Source of the DNA: Firmicutes bacterium CAG:646
GTDB taxonomy: Bacteria; Bacillota; Clostridia; Lachnospirales; Lachnospiraceae
NCBI GenBank assembly: GCA_000432335.1
Contig: HF995353.1
Location: forward strand, 1-14,353
Direction of reading: 5' to 3'
DNA length: 14,353 nt
A program made the position numbers and the translations under genes. The notes below the pieces were generated by a model, which was not told the origin of the DNA, did not search any database, and saw nothing but the letters and a program-made list of their open reading frames with translations. This document shows, one piece after another, positions 1-5,639 of this stretch. Position 1 is the first letter of the stretch; each line of letters starts with the position of its first letter.

Positions 1-1158
1 GGAGGCGTTATGTTTGGAGTGAACGCGCTGGGAAATGTTGTCATTGGTCAGGAAGAGAAAACGGAAGCGCATAGTCAGGTGGCTACTGCAGAGCCGCCGG
101 CACAGGAAGCATCTGCGGTGGGAAATGGAAGTACAGACGGCTATACCGTGGCACAAGTGGCAGATATGTGTATGCCGTCCGTGGTGTCTATTACCAATGC
201 AAGTGTGAGCACTGTCCGGGATTTCTTCGGCGGTGTGCAGGAATACCCCATTGAGAGTACTGGTTCCGGTATTATTGTGGGACAGAACGATACAGAACTT
301 CTGATCGCTACCAACAATCATGTGATCGCAGGAGCGGAGACTCTTACTGTAGCTTTCAGCGATGCGGCGGTTTATGAGGCGCAGGTTAAGGGAAATAACC
401 CGGATACCGATCTGGCGGTGATCGCGGTGAATCTGGAAGATATGACGGAAGATACGTTGAATGCCATCAAAGTGGTAAGTATTGGAGACTCTGATTCGCT
501 TCAGCTGGGAGAACAGGTGGTAGCCATCGGAAATGCTCTGGGATATGGACAGTCTGTTACTTCTGGATGGGTCAGCGCTGTAGACCGTGAAGTTTTTGAT
601 GAAAATGGAAACAGTACCGGAAAAATGATCCAGACGGATGCTGCGATCAATCCGGGAAACAGCGGAGGCGCTTTGCTGAACATGAAGGGAGAACTGATTG
701 GTATTAATTCTGCCAAGGCGGCTGCTACAGAGGTAGAAGGTATGGGATATGCCATTCCGGTAGCGACAGCGCAGCCGATTTTGGATGAGTTGATGAACCG
801 GGAGACACGCTATAAAGCCGATGCTAAGAAGGCGGCATATATTGGAGTTGTCTGCATGGACGTCGATCAGGATGCGATCGCCAAATATGGAATTCCGAAA
901 GGAGCATTTGTGGATTCTGTGGAAGAAGGAGGTCCTGCGGAAGCAGCAGGAATCCAGAAAGGTGATGTAATCACAAAGTTTGATGGAGTGACTATTTCTG
1001 GCAAGGATGATCTGGTGAGCAAGCTGGAATATTATGAGGCCGGAGAGGAAATTGAGGTGATCGTCAGCAGAGCGGAAAATGGAGAATATAAGGAACAGAC
1101 GCTCACAGTGAAGTTGGGAAAACGCAGTGAGATGACACAGACTGTACCGCAAAGGTAA
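1..1158 (+). CDS. htrA: HtrA/DegP-family serine protease with one PDZ domain (5' end cut by window)
   Basis: Membrane-anchored, ATP-independent serine protease of the HtrA family, which degrades misfolded exported proteins. Numbering is from the ATG at position 10. The trypsin-like domain spans about residues 48-265 with the full triad: His104 in NNHVIAG, Asp134 in DTDLAVI and Ser218 in NPGNSGGAL. One PDZ domain follows (about 275-370), then a short polar tail. The reading frame is open to base 1, where it encodes Gly-Gly-Val just before the Met. The following MFGVNALGNVV looks like the end of the N-terminal membrane anchor usual in this family. The ATG at 10 is therefore probably internal, and the true start with the rest of the anchor lies upstream. 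The GGAGG at 1-5 looks like a ribosome site but is more likely coding. Residues 14-45 form a low-complexity linker. The gene ends just before a hairpin terminator and so is probably the last gene of its unit. The family call is firm; the specific paralogue name is not. Confidence 0.93.
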   Translation, partial: GGVMFGVNALGNVVIGQEEKTEAHSQVATAEPPAQEASAVGNGSTDGYTVAQVADMCMPSVVSITNASVSTVRDFFGGVQEYPIESTGSGIIVGQNDTELLIATNNHVIAGAETLTVAFSDAAVYEAQVKGNNPDTDLAVIAVNLEDMTEDTLNAIKVVSIGDSDSLQLGEQVVAIGNALGYGQSVTSGWVSAVDREVFDENGNSTGKMIQTDAAINPGNSGGALLNMKGELIGINSAKAAATEVEGMGYAIPVATAQPILDELMNRETRYKADAKKAAYIGVVCMDVDQDAIAKYGIPKGAFVDSVEEGGPAEAAGIQKGDVITKFDGVTISGKDDLVSKLEYYEAGEEIEVIVSRAENGEYKEQTLTVKLGKRSEMTQTVPQR

Positions 1159-1202
1159 CTATTCAGCAGTCTGCTATCCCGCAAAGATAGAATGGAAGGC
1201 AA

Positions 1203-1250
1203 GGGGCTGCCGCATTTGAGAATACGAGTGCGGTGGTCCCTGTTTCTATT
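1203..1250 (+). terminator. Hairpin terminator after htrA
   Basis: Arms 1203-1214 and 1229-1240 can form a 12-bp stem (three G-U pairs) around a 14-nt loop, followed by the T-rich stretch TGTTTCTATT. It lies 44 nt after the htrA stop and before the next promoter, as expected for an intrinsic terminator. The T-tract is interrupted, so efficiency may be moderate. Confidence 0.6.
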
Positions 1251-1264
1251 AATAAAAAGTTTAC

Positions 1265-1293
1265 TTGTGGGATATAGGATTGTGTTTTATAAT
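1265..1293 (+). promoter_or_regulatory. Sigma-A-type promoter for the clpX-like gene
   Basis: TTGTGG at 1265-1270, a 17-nt spacer and a perfect TATAAT at 1288-1293. Predicted transcription start is near 1300, giving a leader of about 50 nt before the ATG at 1353. It sits directly downstream of the htrA terminator. The -35 box matches the consensus only at TTG. Confidence 0.6.
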
Positions 1294-1352
1294 AAAAACC
1301 ATACAGGGCTGAATTTATAAAAGGACAGTCAGCCGGGAAGAAAGGATAAAAG

Positions 1353-2783
1353 ATGTCAGAAGACAAGGATTTATTGGAAAATATTCAGGATGATAAAAAT
1401 GAAGATATTTCCAAAGGAAAAAAAACAGAAGATGAATATGAAAAAGTATGCTTTTTGTGCAGGAGACCGGAGAGTAAGACGGGACCGATGATCACGTTGC
1501 CTCAGAACATTCATATTTGTACAGATTGTATGCAGAAAAGCTTTGATACTATGAACAACAGCAATATAAACTATAACGATCTGATGAGCCACATGCCGAA
1601 TATCAGCATGATCGATCTGTCTGCCATACCGAATCAGGTACCGGAAAAGCAGAGGGTGAAGAAGAGTAAGCCGGAGAAAGAGAAGAAGTCGTTCACCATG
1701 AAGGATGTTCCTCCGCCTCATAAGATCAAAGCGCAGCTGGACGAATATGTGATCGGGCAGGAACACGCCAAAAAAGTGATTTCTGTGGGGGTATATAATC
1801 ATTATAAGCGGGTTCTGGCTCTGGAAGAGACGGGAGAAGTGGAGATTGCCAAGTCTAATATGCTGATGATCGGACCTACAGGAAGTGGTAAGACATATCT
1901 GGTGCAGACTTTGGCGCGCCTTTTGGATGTGCCGCTGGCGATTACGGACGCAACGTCTCTTACGGAGGCGGGATATATCGGAGATGATATTGAGAGTGTG
2001 GTTTCCAAGCTCCTGGCGGCGGCGGACAACGATGTAGAGCGGGCGGAGCATGGAATTATTTTCATCGATGAGATTGATAAGATCGCAAAGAAGAAGAATA
2101 CGAATCAGAGAGATGTAAGCGGAGAAGCCGTACAGCAGGGAATGCTGAAGCTGTTGGAGGGAAGCGATGTGGAGGTTCCGGTAGGAGCAAACAGTAAGAA
2201 TGCCATGGTTCCTCTGACAACAGTAAATACCAGCAATATTCTGTTTATCTGCGGCGGAGCTTTTCCAGATTTGGAAGAAGTGATCCGGGAGCGTCTGAAC
2301 AAAAAAGCAGCCATTGGTTTCCAGTCGGAGCTGCGGGATAAGTATGACAAGGACAAGAATATCCTGGATAAGGTCACAGTGGAAGATTTGAGAAATTTTG
2401 GTATGGTTCCTGAATTTCTGGGACGCCTTCCCATTATTTTCACTTTGCAGGGGTTGGATAAGGATATGCTGGTGAAGATTTTGCAGGAACCGAAGAATGC
2501 AATTTTAAAACAGTATAAGAAGCTTTTGGAGATGGATGAGGTAAAATTGGAATTTGCTCCGGAGGCTTTGGAGGCGATTGCTGAGAAAGCGCTGAAGAAG
2601 GATACGGGCGCCAGAGCTTTGCGGGCGATTCTGGAAGAATATATGCTGGATATCATGTATGAGATACCCAAAGATGACAGTATCGGAGAGGTTGTGATCA
2701 CCAGAGAATATATCGAGCATACCGGAGGACCCCAGATTTTGCTGCGAGGGCAAGAATTGTTTCAGCTGAAACAGAAAAACTGA
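1353..2783 (+). CDS. clpX: ClpX-type AAA+ unfoldase, divergent paralogue
   Basis: ATP-driven hexameric unfoldase of the ClpX family, expected to feed substrates to ClpP in the cytosol. Seen in order: a 30-residue charged N-terminal extension; a C4 zinc-binding domain (Cys33, Cys36, Cys56, Cys59); a linker with a lysine-rich patch (99-113), about 35 residues longer than in E. coli ClpX; Walker A GPTGSGKT (174-181); pore-1 loop GYIG (207-210, normally GYVG); Walker B IIFIDE (235-240); IGF ClpP-docking tripeptide (321-323); arginine finger Arg358; and sensor-2 GAR (419-421). The ATPase and ClpP-contact residues are intact. The RKH loop, used by ClpX for substrate capture, reads SKN (281-283) in an equal-length alignment. 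At 476 residues it is longer than the usual 410-430. No clpP or lon is adjacent, unlike many canonical clpX loci. This suggests a second ClpX with altered substrate choice, but whether another clpX exists elsewhere cannot be seen here. Start: ATG at 1353 with AGAAAGGA at 1339-1346. Confidence 0.88.
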   Translation: MSEDKDLLENIQDDKNEDISKGKKTEDEYEKVCFLCRRPESKTGPMITLPQNIHICTDCMQKSFDTMNNSNINYNDLMSHMPNISMIDLSAIPNQVPEKQRVKKSKPEKEKKSFTMKDVPPPHKIKAQLDEYVIGQEHAKKVISVGVYNHYKRVLALEETGEVEIAKSNMLMIGPTGSGKTYLVQTLARLLDVPLAITDATSLTEAGYIGDDIESVVSKLLAAADNDVERAEHGIIFIDEIDKIAKKKNTNQRDVSGEAVQQGMLKLLEGSDVEVPVGANSKNAMVPLTTVNTSNILFICGGAFPDLEEVIRERLNKKAAIGFQSELRDKYDKDKNILDKVTVEDLRNFGMVPEFLGRLPIIFTLQGLDKDMLVKILQEPKNAILKQYKKLLEMDEVKLEFAPEALEAIAEKALKKDTGARALRAILEEYMLDIMYEIPKDDSIGEVVITREYIEHTGGPQILLRGQELFQLKQKN

Positions 2784-2863
2784 GAGAGCGTCAGTTGCAA
2801 AGAAGTGGAAACAGAGAGTATAAGGGGATGACCGGGAACAGTTCCGGAGAAAGAGAGGGTATT

Positions 2864-3427
2864 ATGAGTGAAGATTTCCTGAACAGCTTACGACAGACGA
2901 TCACGGAAACTGCTGGAGCAGTGGGAAAGAAAACGGAAGATCTGGTGGAGATTCAGAAATTGAGAGGCAAATTGCGCAGTGTGAGCAGAGCGATGGATCT
3001 GGACTATCGAAAGTTAGGAGAGATTATTTTTCAGCGGTTTGCAGAAGGAGAACAGATGGATGAGGAGTTGGCAGAGCTTTGCGACGGCATTCTGGAACTT
3101 CGCCGACAGGCGGCTTCCTATAAAGAAGAGCTGGCGGGCAGAAAGGGTCAGAATATTTGCTCTTCCTGTGGGGCGCCGAATCCACAGAATGCAGTGTTCT
3201 GTATGAAATGTGGAACGGTATTGCCGGTGCGGGAAGAAGAGACGGAGGAGACTCCTGAGACCCCGGTACAAGAGCAGACAGTGCAGGAGGCGCAGGAAGA
3301 AGTATGGGAAGCTTGTACAGAGCCGACAGAAGATCCCGAAGCGAAGGAAGAATCCGCAGATAATCTAGAACATACGGCAGAAGTAACCGAAGATAAGCGG
3401 GAAACGGCAGAGGAAAAATCGGAATAA
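2864..3427 (+). CDS. Coiled-coil zinc-ribbon protein with acidic tail, function unknown
   Basis: A 187-residue soluble protein with no signal peptide or membrane segment. Residues 1-95 are charged and probably helical or coiled coil. A zinc ribbon follows with Cys99, Cys102, Cys113 and Cys116 (two CxxC pairs 10 residues apart, the second reading CMKC). Residues 123-187 form a Glu/Thr-rich, strongly acidic, probably disordered tail. I chose the ATG at 2864 (MSEDFL) because the purine-rich AGAGAGGG (2852-2859) precedes it. The frame is open back to a TTG at 2795 and includes an ATG at 2829, but neither has a well-placed ribosome site. It lies 80 nt after the clpX-like gene and 24 nt before lspA, so it is probably in the same unit. 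Short zinc-ribbon proteins of this kind are common in Firmicutes and mostly uncharacterised. A role as partner or substrate of the neighbouring unfoldase is only a guess. Confidence 0.8.
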   Translation: MSEDFLNSLRQTITETAGAVGKKTEDLVEIQKLRGKLRSVSRAMDLDYRKLGEIIFQRFAEGEQMDEELAELCDGILELRRQAASYKEELAGRKGQNICSSCGAPNPQNAVFCMKCGTVLPVREEETEETPETPVQEQTVQEAQEEVWEACTEPTEDPEAKEESADNLEHTAEVTEDKRETAEEKSE

Positions 3428-3451
3428 TCTGCGAAAATAGGAGAGAAAATC

Positions 3452-3913
3452 ATGGTTTGGTTAAGTGTGGCTGCGGCTATTTTCTTTGCGGACAGTGGAA
3501 TCAAGCATTGGGCGGAAAAGAAGCTGAGTGATAAAGCGGTAAGGGAAGTGGCAGGGGACAGGATTCTTTTGCGGAGACTTCATAATTCCGGTATGGCTTG
3601 CAGCGTGGGAGAAAAACATCCGCAGGCAGTAAAGGTGGGAACGCTTACGCTCTGGGGAATCTGCTTCCTGGGATTTTGCCGTCTTTTAAAACTTCCCGGG
3701 AAGAAACTGGAGAAGGCGGCTGGCGCCTGCATTTTGGGCGGAGGCGCCAGTAATATGGCAGATCGTCTCACCAGAGGATATGTGGTGGATTATTTTAGCT
3801 TCAATGTAAAATGGGAAAAGCTGCGTCGCCTTGTATTCAATATATCTGATCTTTTCATTCTGGGAGGAACGCTGCTATCGCTTGTGGGACTGCTGAAGCG
3901 AAAAGACAGATAA
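3452..3913 (+). CDS. lspA: Lipoprotein signal peptidase (signal peptidase II)
   Basis: Membrane aspartyl protease that removes the signal peptide from lipid-modified prolipoproteins at the lipobox cysteine. At 153 residues it is near the lower end of the family range. Four hydrophobic segments are visible at about residues 2-16, 63-80, 88-108 and 128-148. Residues matching conserved LspA positions are Asp14 and Lys18 in the first segment, Asn45 in the NSG motif, Asn101 and Arg105 in SNMADR, Asp113 in VVDY and Asp133 in FNISD. The last two match the catalytic aspartates. Departures from consensus are GN to SN in the third motif, FNxAD to FNISD, and loss of the usual Phe after NxGxA. These are unlikely to abolish activity. 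Start: ATG at 3452 with AGGAGAG at 3439-3445. It is probably co-transcribed with the two genes before it. The stop is followed closely by a long palindrome rather than a classical T-tract terminator. Confidence 0.86.
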   Translation: MVWLSVAAAIFFADSGIKHWAEKKLSDKAVREVAGDRILLRRLHNSGMACSVGEKHPQAVKVGTLTLWGICFLGFCRLLKLPGKKLEKAAGACILGGGASNMADRLTRGYVVDYFSFNVKWEKLRRLVFNISDLFILGGTLLSLVGLLKRKDR

Positions 3914-3927
3914 GCATAAAAGAAAAT

Positions 3928-4066
3928 TGCCGTATCTTGAAAACTTGCAATAATATTTCTCCCCCACAAACTCAGTCTGCGCTCACTTTGAGCCTGAAGT
4001 CTCAAAGATGTGCTCGACCATTCGTTGCGGGGGAGAAATATTTTCACACGTTTTCTGTATACGGCA
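3928..4066. repeat. 139-bp imperfect palindrome between lspA and the tRNA genes
   Basis: The outer arms 3928-3965 and 4029-4066 are inverted copies matching at about 31 of 38 positions with no gaps. They include a perfect inner block of 14 bp (AATATTTCTCCCCC at 3952-3965, its complement at 4029-4042), a 6-bp block (GAAAAC at 3939-3944) and an outer 8-bp block (TGCCGTAT at 3928-3935). A central hairpin pairs CTTTGAG (3986-3992) with CTCAAAG (4001-4007). A transcript from either strand could fold into one long, partly interrupted hairpin. Neither side ends in a T-tract, so it is not a typical intrinsic terminator, although it lies where lspA and the - strand tRNAs converge. It could be a dispersed palindromic element (MITE- or REP-like), a structured RNA or an mRNA-stabilising 3' end. 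I see no convincing coding frame and no clear target-site duplication. Confidence 0.8.
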
Positions 4067-4098
4067 GTATATTATCATATCTATGGACAAAAAATTAG

Positions 4099-4182
4099 TG
4101 CAGGAAGTGGGACTTGAACCCACACGATATTGCTACCACAGGCACCTGAAGCCTGCGCGTCTGCCAATTCCGCCATTCCTGC
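4099..4182 (-). tRNA. tRNA-Leu(CAG), promoter-distal copy
   Basis: An 84-nt class II tRNA. Acceptor GCAGGAA pairs with TTCCTGC and the discriminator is A. The anticodon stem CAGGC/GCCTG closes loop TTCAGGT, giving anticodon CAG, which reads CUG. The long variable arm GGTA-GCAA-TATC has a GNRA loop, and the T arm is GTGGG-TTCAAGT-CCCAC. CCA is not encoded (the next bases are CTA). It is identical to the copy at 4213-4296. A run of six T lies five bases past its 3' end (4089-4094 on the + strand as A6) and may help end transcription. Confidence 0.96.
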
Positions 4183-4212
4183 ACGATTATAACAAATATG
4201 AAGTTTTTTGAA

Positions 4213-4296
4213 TGCAGGAAGTGGGACTTGAACCCACACGATATTGCTACCACAGGCACCTGAAGCCTGCGCGTCTGCCAATTCCGCCATTCCTGC
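4213..4296 (-). tRNA. tRNA-Leu(CAG), promoter-proximal copy
   Basis: Same sequence and fold as the copy at 4099-4182 over all 84 nt plus one flanking base, separated from it by a 30-nt AT-rich spacer. The anticodon is CAG and CCA is not encoded (the bases after the discriminator are TTC). It is the first gene after the - strand promoter at 4342-4370, so the two are probably processed from one transcript. Confidence 0.96.
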
Positions 4297-4341
4297 ATAT
4301 TTGGTTTTGTGTGTTGCTGATGTATCTCAGCGACAAGTGAT

Positions 4342-4370
4342 AATATACAGGATTTGAAAAGAAAAGTCAA
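4342..4370 (-). promoter_or_regulatory. Promoter of the tRNA-Leu pair
   Basis: Read on the - strand: TTGACT (4370-4365), a 17-nt spacer, then TATATT (4347-4342). Five of six bases match the consensus in each box, as usual for strongly expressed tRNA genes. Predicted start is near 4335, leaving a leader of about 39 nt before the first tRNA. Confidence 0.82.
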
Positions 4371-4426
4371 CACCTTTTTTGAAAAAAATTCATTTTTTTT
4401 GAAAAAATATTTTTTGCAAGTTTTTC
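4371..4426. promoter_or_regulatory. A/T-tract spacer between divergent promoters
   Basis: The 56 bp between the two outward-facing -35 boxes alternate T- and A-tracts: T6 (4375-4380), A7 (4382-4388), T8 (4393-4400), A6 (4402-4407), T6 (4410-4415) and T5 (4421-4425), roughly one helical turn per pair of tracts. Such DNA is often curved and can act as an UP element for RNA polymerase on both sides. The function is inferred from position and composition only. Confidence 0.5.
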
Positions 4427-4455
4427 TTGAAAAGCAGACTTCTTTGTGATAAAAT
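4427..4455 (+). promoter_or_regulatory. Promoter of the carAB-uppP operon
   Basis: TTGAAA (4427-4432), a 17-nt spacer, then TAAAAT (4450-4455). Predicted start is near 4462. It faces away from the tRNA-Leu promoter and is the best sigma-A-type match upstream of carA. Confidence 0.65.
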
Positions 4456-4461
4456 CTATAA

Positions 4462-4562
4462 GATTAAGCAAGGGGTATGTTACACGTAGACTTTTTATGT
4501 GGCAGACCCTTTTCCTATGTCTGGAAAAATAAGGCAAAAGATTAAGAGAGAAAGGAAATGGA
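4462..4562 (+). promoter_or_regulatory. Untranslated leader of carA with two small hairpins
   Basis: About 100 nt between the predicted start and the carA ATG. Two adjacent hairpins can form: CACGTA/TATGTG (4483-4488 with 4496-4501, one G-U pair) and CAGAC/GTCTG (4503-4507 with 4519-4523). AGAC also occurs at 4488-4491, so the GTCT arm has two possible partners. I do not recognise a PyrR-binding loop, a T-box or a known riboswitch, and no T-tract terminator is present. Regulation by this leader is possible but unproven. Confidence 0.3.
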
Positions 4563-5639
4563 ATGATGAAAGCTTTTTTGATTCTTGAAGATGGACACGT
4601 TTTTACGGGAACCAGTATAGGTTCGCGAAAAGAAATCATCAGTGAGATTGTTTTTAATACTTCTATGACAGGGTATCTGGAAGTACTTACGGATCCTTCC
4701 TACGCAGGTCAGGCAGTATGTATGACATATCCGCTGATCGGAAATTACGGGATATGTTATGAGGATACAGAATCTTTAAGACCCTGGCCAGATGGATATA
4801 TTGTAAGAGAAGTCTCCAGAACTGCCAGCAACTTCCGAAGCGAGGACACCATTCAGAATTTCCTGAAACGTTTTGATATTCCTGGTATTGCGGGAGTCGA
4901 TACCAGGGCTCTGACGCGGCTTCTGAGGGAAAAAGGAACCATGAACGGAATGATCACCACGAATGAACAATATGATCTGGAGGAGATTCTTCCCCGGCTG
5001 AGAGCTTACAATACCGGAAATGTGGTGGAACGGGTAACCTGTTCCGAAAAGTCTGTTTTAAAAGGAGAAGGAAAGAAGGTGGCGCTGCTGGATCTGGGAG
5101 CGAAAAATAATATTGCTCGTTCGCTTCATCAGAGAGGGTGTCAGGTAACAATCTATCCAGCTTCTACTTTGGCAGAGGAGATTCTGGCAGACCGACCGGA
5201 CGGCATTATGCTTTCCAATGGTCCGGGAGATCCGAAGGAATGTACGCAGATCATTCAGGAGATCTGGAAATTATATCAGTCTGACGTGCCGATTTTTGCT
5301 ATTTGTCTGGGACATCAGCTGATGGCGCTGGCGACAGGGGCTGATACTTATAAAATGAAGTATGGACACCGGGGAGGAAATCATCCGGTAAAAGATCTGG
5401 AGACAGGAAGAGTTTATATTTCTTCTCAGAACCACGGGTATGTGGTGGATACGAATAATTTAGATCCGCAAGTGGCAGTTCCTGCCTTTGTAAATGTCAA
5501 TGACGGAACCAATGAAGGATTGAAATATACAGGAAAAAATATTTTTACGGTACAGTTTCATCCAGAGGCATGTCCCGGTCCTCAGGATTCGGGATATCTG
5601 TTTGACCGGTTTATGAAAATGATGGGAGGGGAAGAATAA
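4563..5639 (+). CDS. carA: Carbamoyl-phosphate synthase small (glutaminase) subunit
   Basis: Glutamine amidotransferase subunit of carbamoyl-phosphate synthase. It hydrolyses glutamine and passes ammonia to CarB for pyrimidine and arginine synthesis in the cytosol. The 358 residues match the family's usual length. The N-terminal CarA domain covers about residues 1-150 (FNTSMTGYLE at 31-40, the GVDTRALT block at 111-118). The class I amidotransferase domain (about 172-355) has the nucleophile Cys248 in AICLGHQ, and His333 and Glu335 in QFHPEA. LSNGPGDP (217-224) is the conserved oxyanion-side loop. Two ATGs stand in tandem at 4563 and 4566, with AGAAAGGA at 4549-4556; either could serve. The stop codon overlaps the carB start by one base, so the two subunits are probably translationally coupled. 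Confidence 0.97.
   Translation: MMKAFLILEDGHVFTGTSIGSRKEIISEIVFNTSMTGYLEVLTDPSYAGQAVCMTYPLIGNYGICYEDTESLRPWPDGYIVREVSRTASNFRSEDTIQNFLKRFDIPGIAGVDTRALTRLLREKGTMNGMITTNEQYDLEEILPRLRAYNTGNVVERVTCSEKSVLKGEGKKVALLDLGAKNNIARSLHQRGCQVTIYPASTLAEEILADRPDGIMLSNGPGDPKECTQIIQEIWKLYQSDVPIFAICLGHQLMALATGADTYKMKYGHRGGNHPVKDLETGRVYISSQNHGYVVDTNNLDPQVAVPAFVNVNDGTNEGLKYTGKNIFTVQFHPEACPGPQDSGYLFDRFMKMMGGEE

Noticed and set aside
1163..1366. A 67-codon - strand frame between htrA and the clpX-like gene
   Set aside because: It overlaps the terminator, the promoter and the start of the next gene, and shows no coding features.
1371..2701. Long - strand open frames over the clpX-like gene
   Set aside because: They are antisense to strongly conserved AAA+ motifs and have composition typical of mirror frames.
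2828..2850. Short GGAAC-A-GTTCC palindrome before the zinc-ribbon gene
   Set aside because: A five-base stem with a one-base loop and no T-tract; too small to call a terminator or operator.
4008..4211. A + strand frame from the palindrome into the tRNA copy
   Set aside because: It runs through palindrome and tRNA sequence; no independent support.
4081..4373. Repeated peptide frames on the - strand with identical halves
   Set aside because: The repeat is the two tRNA-Leu genes read as protein.
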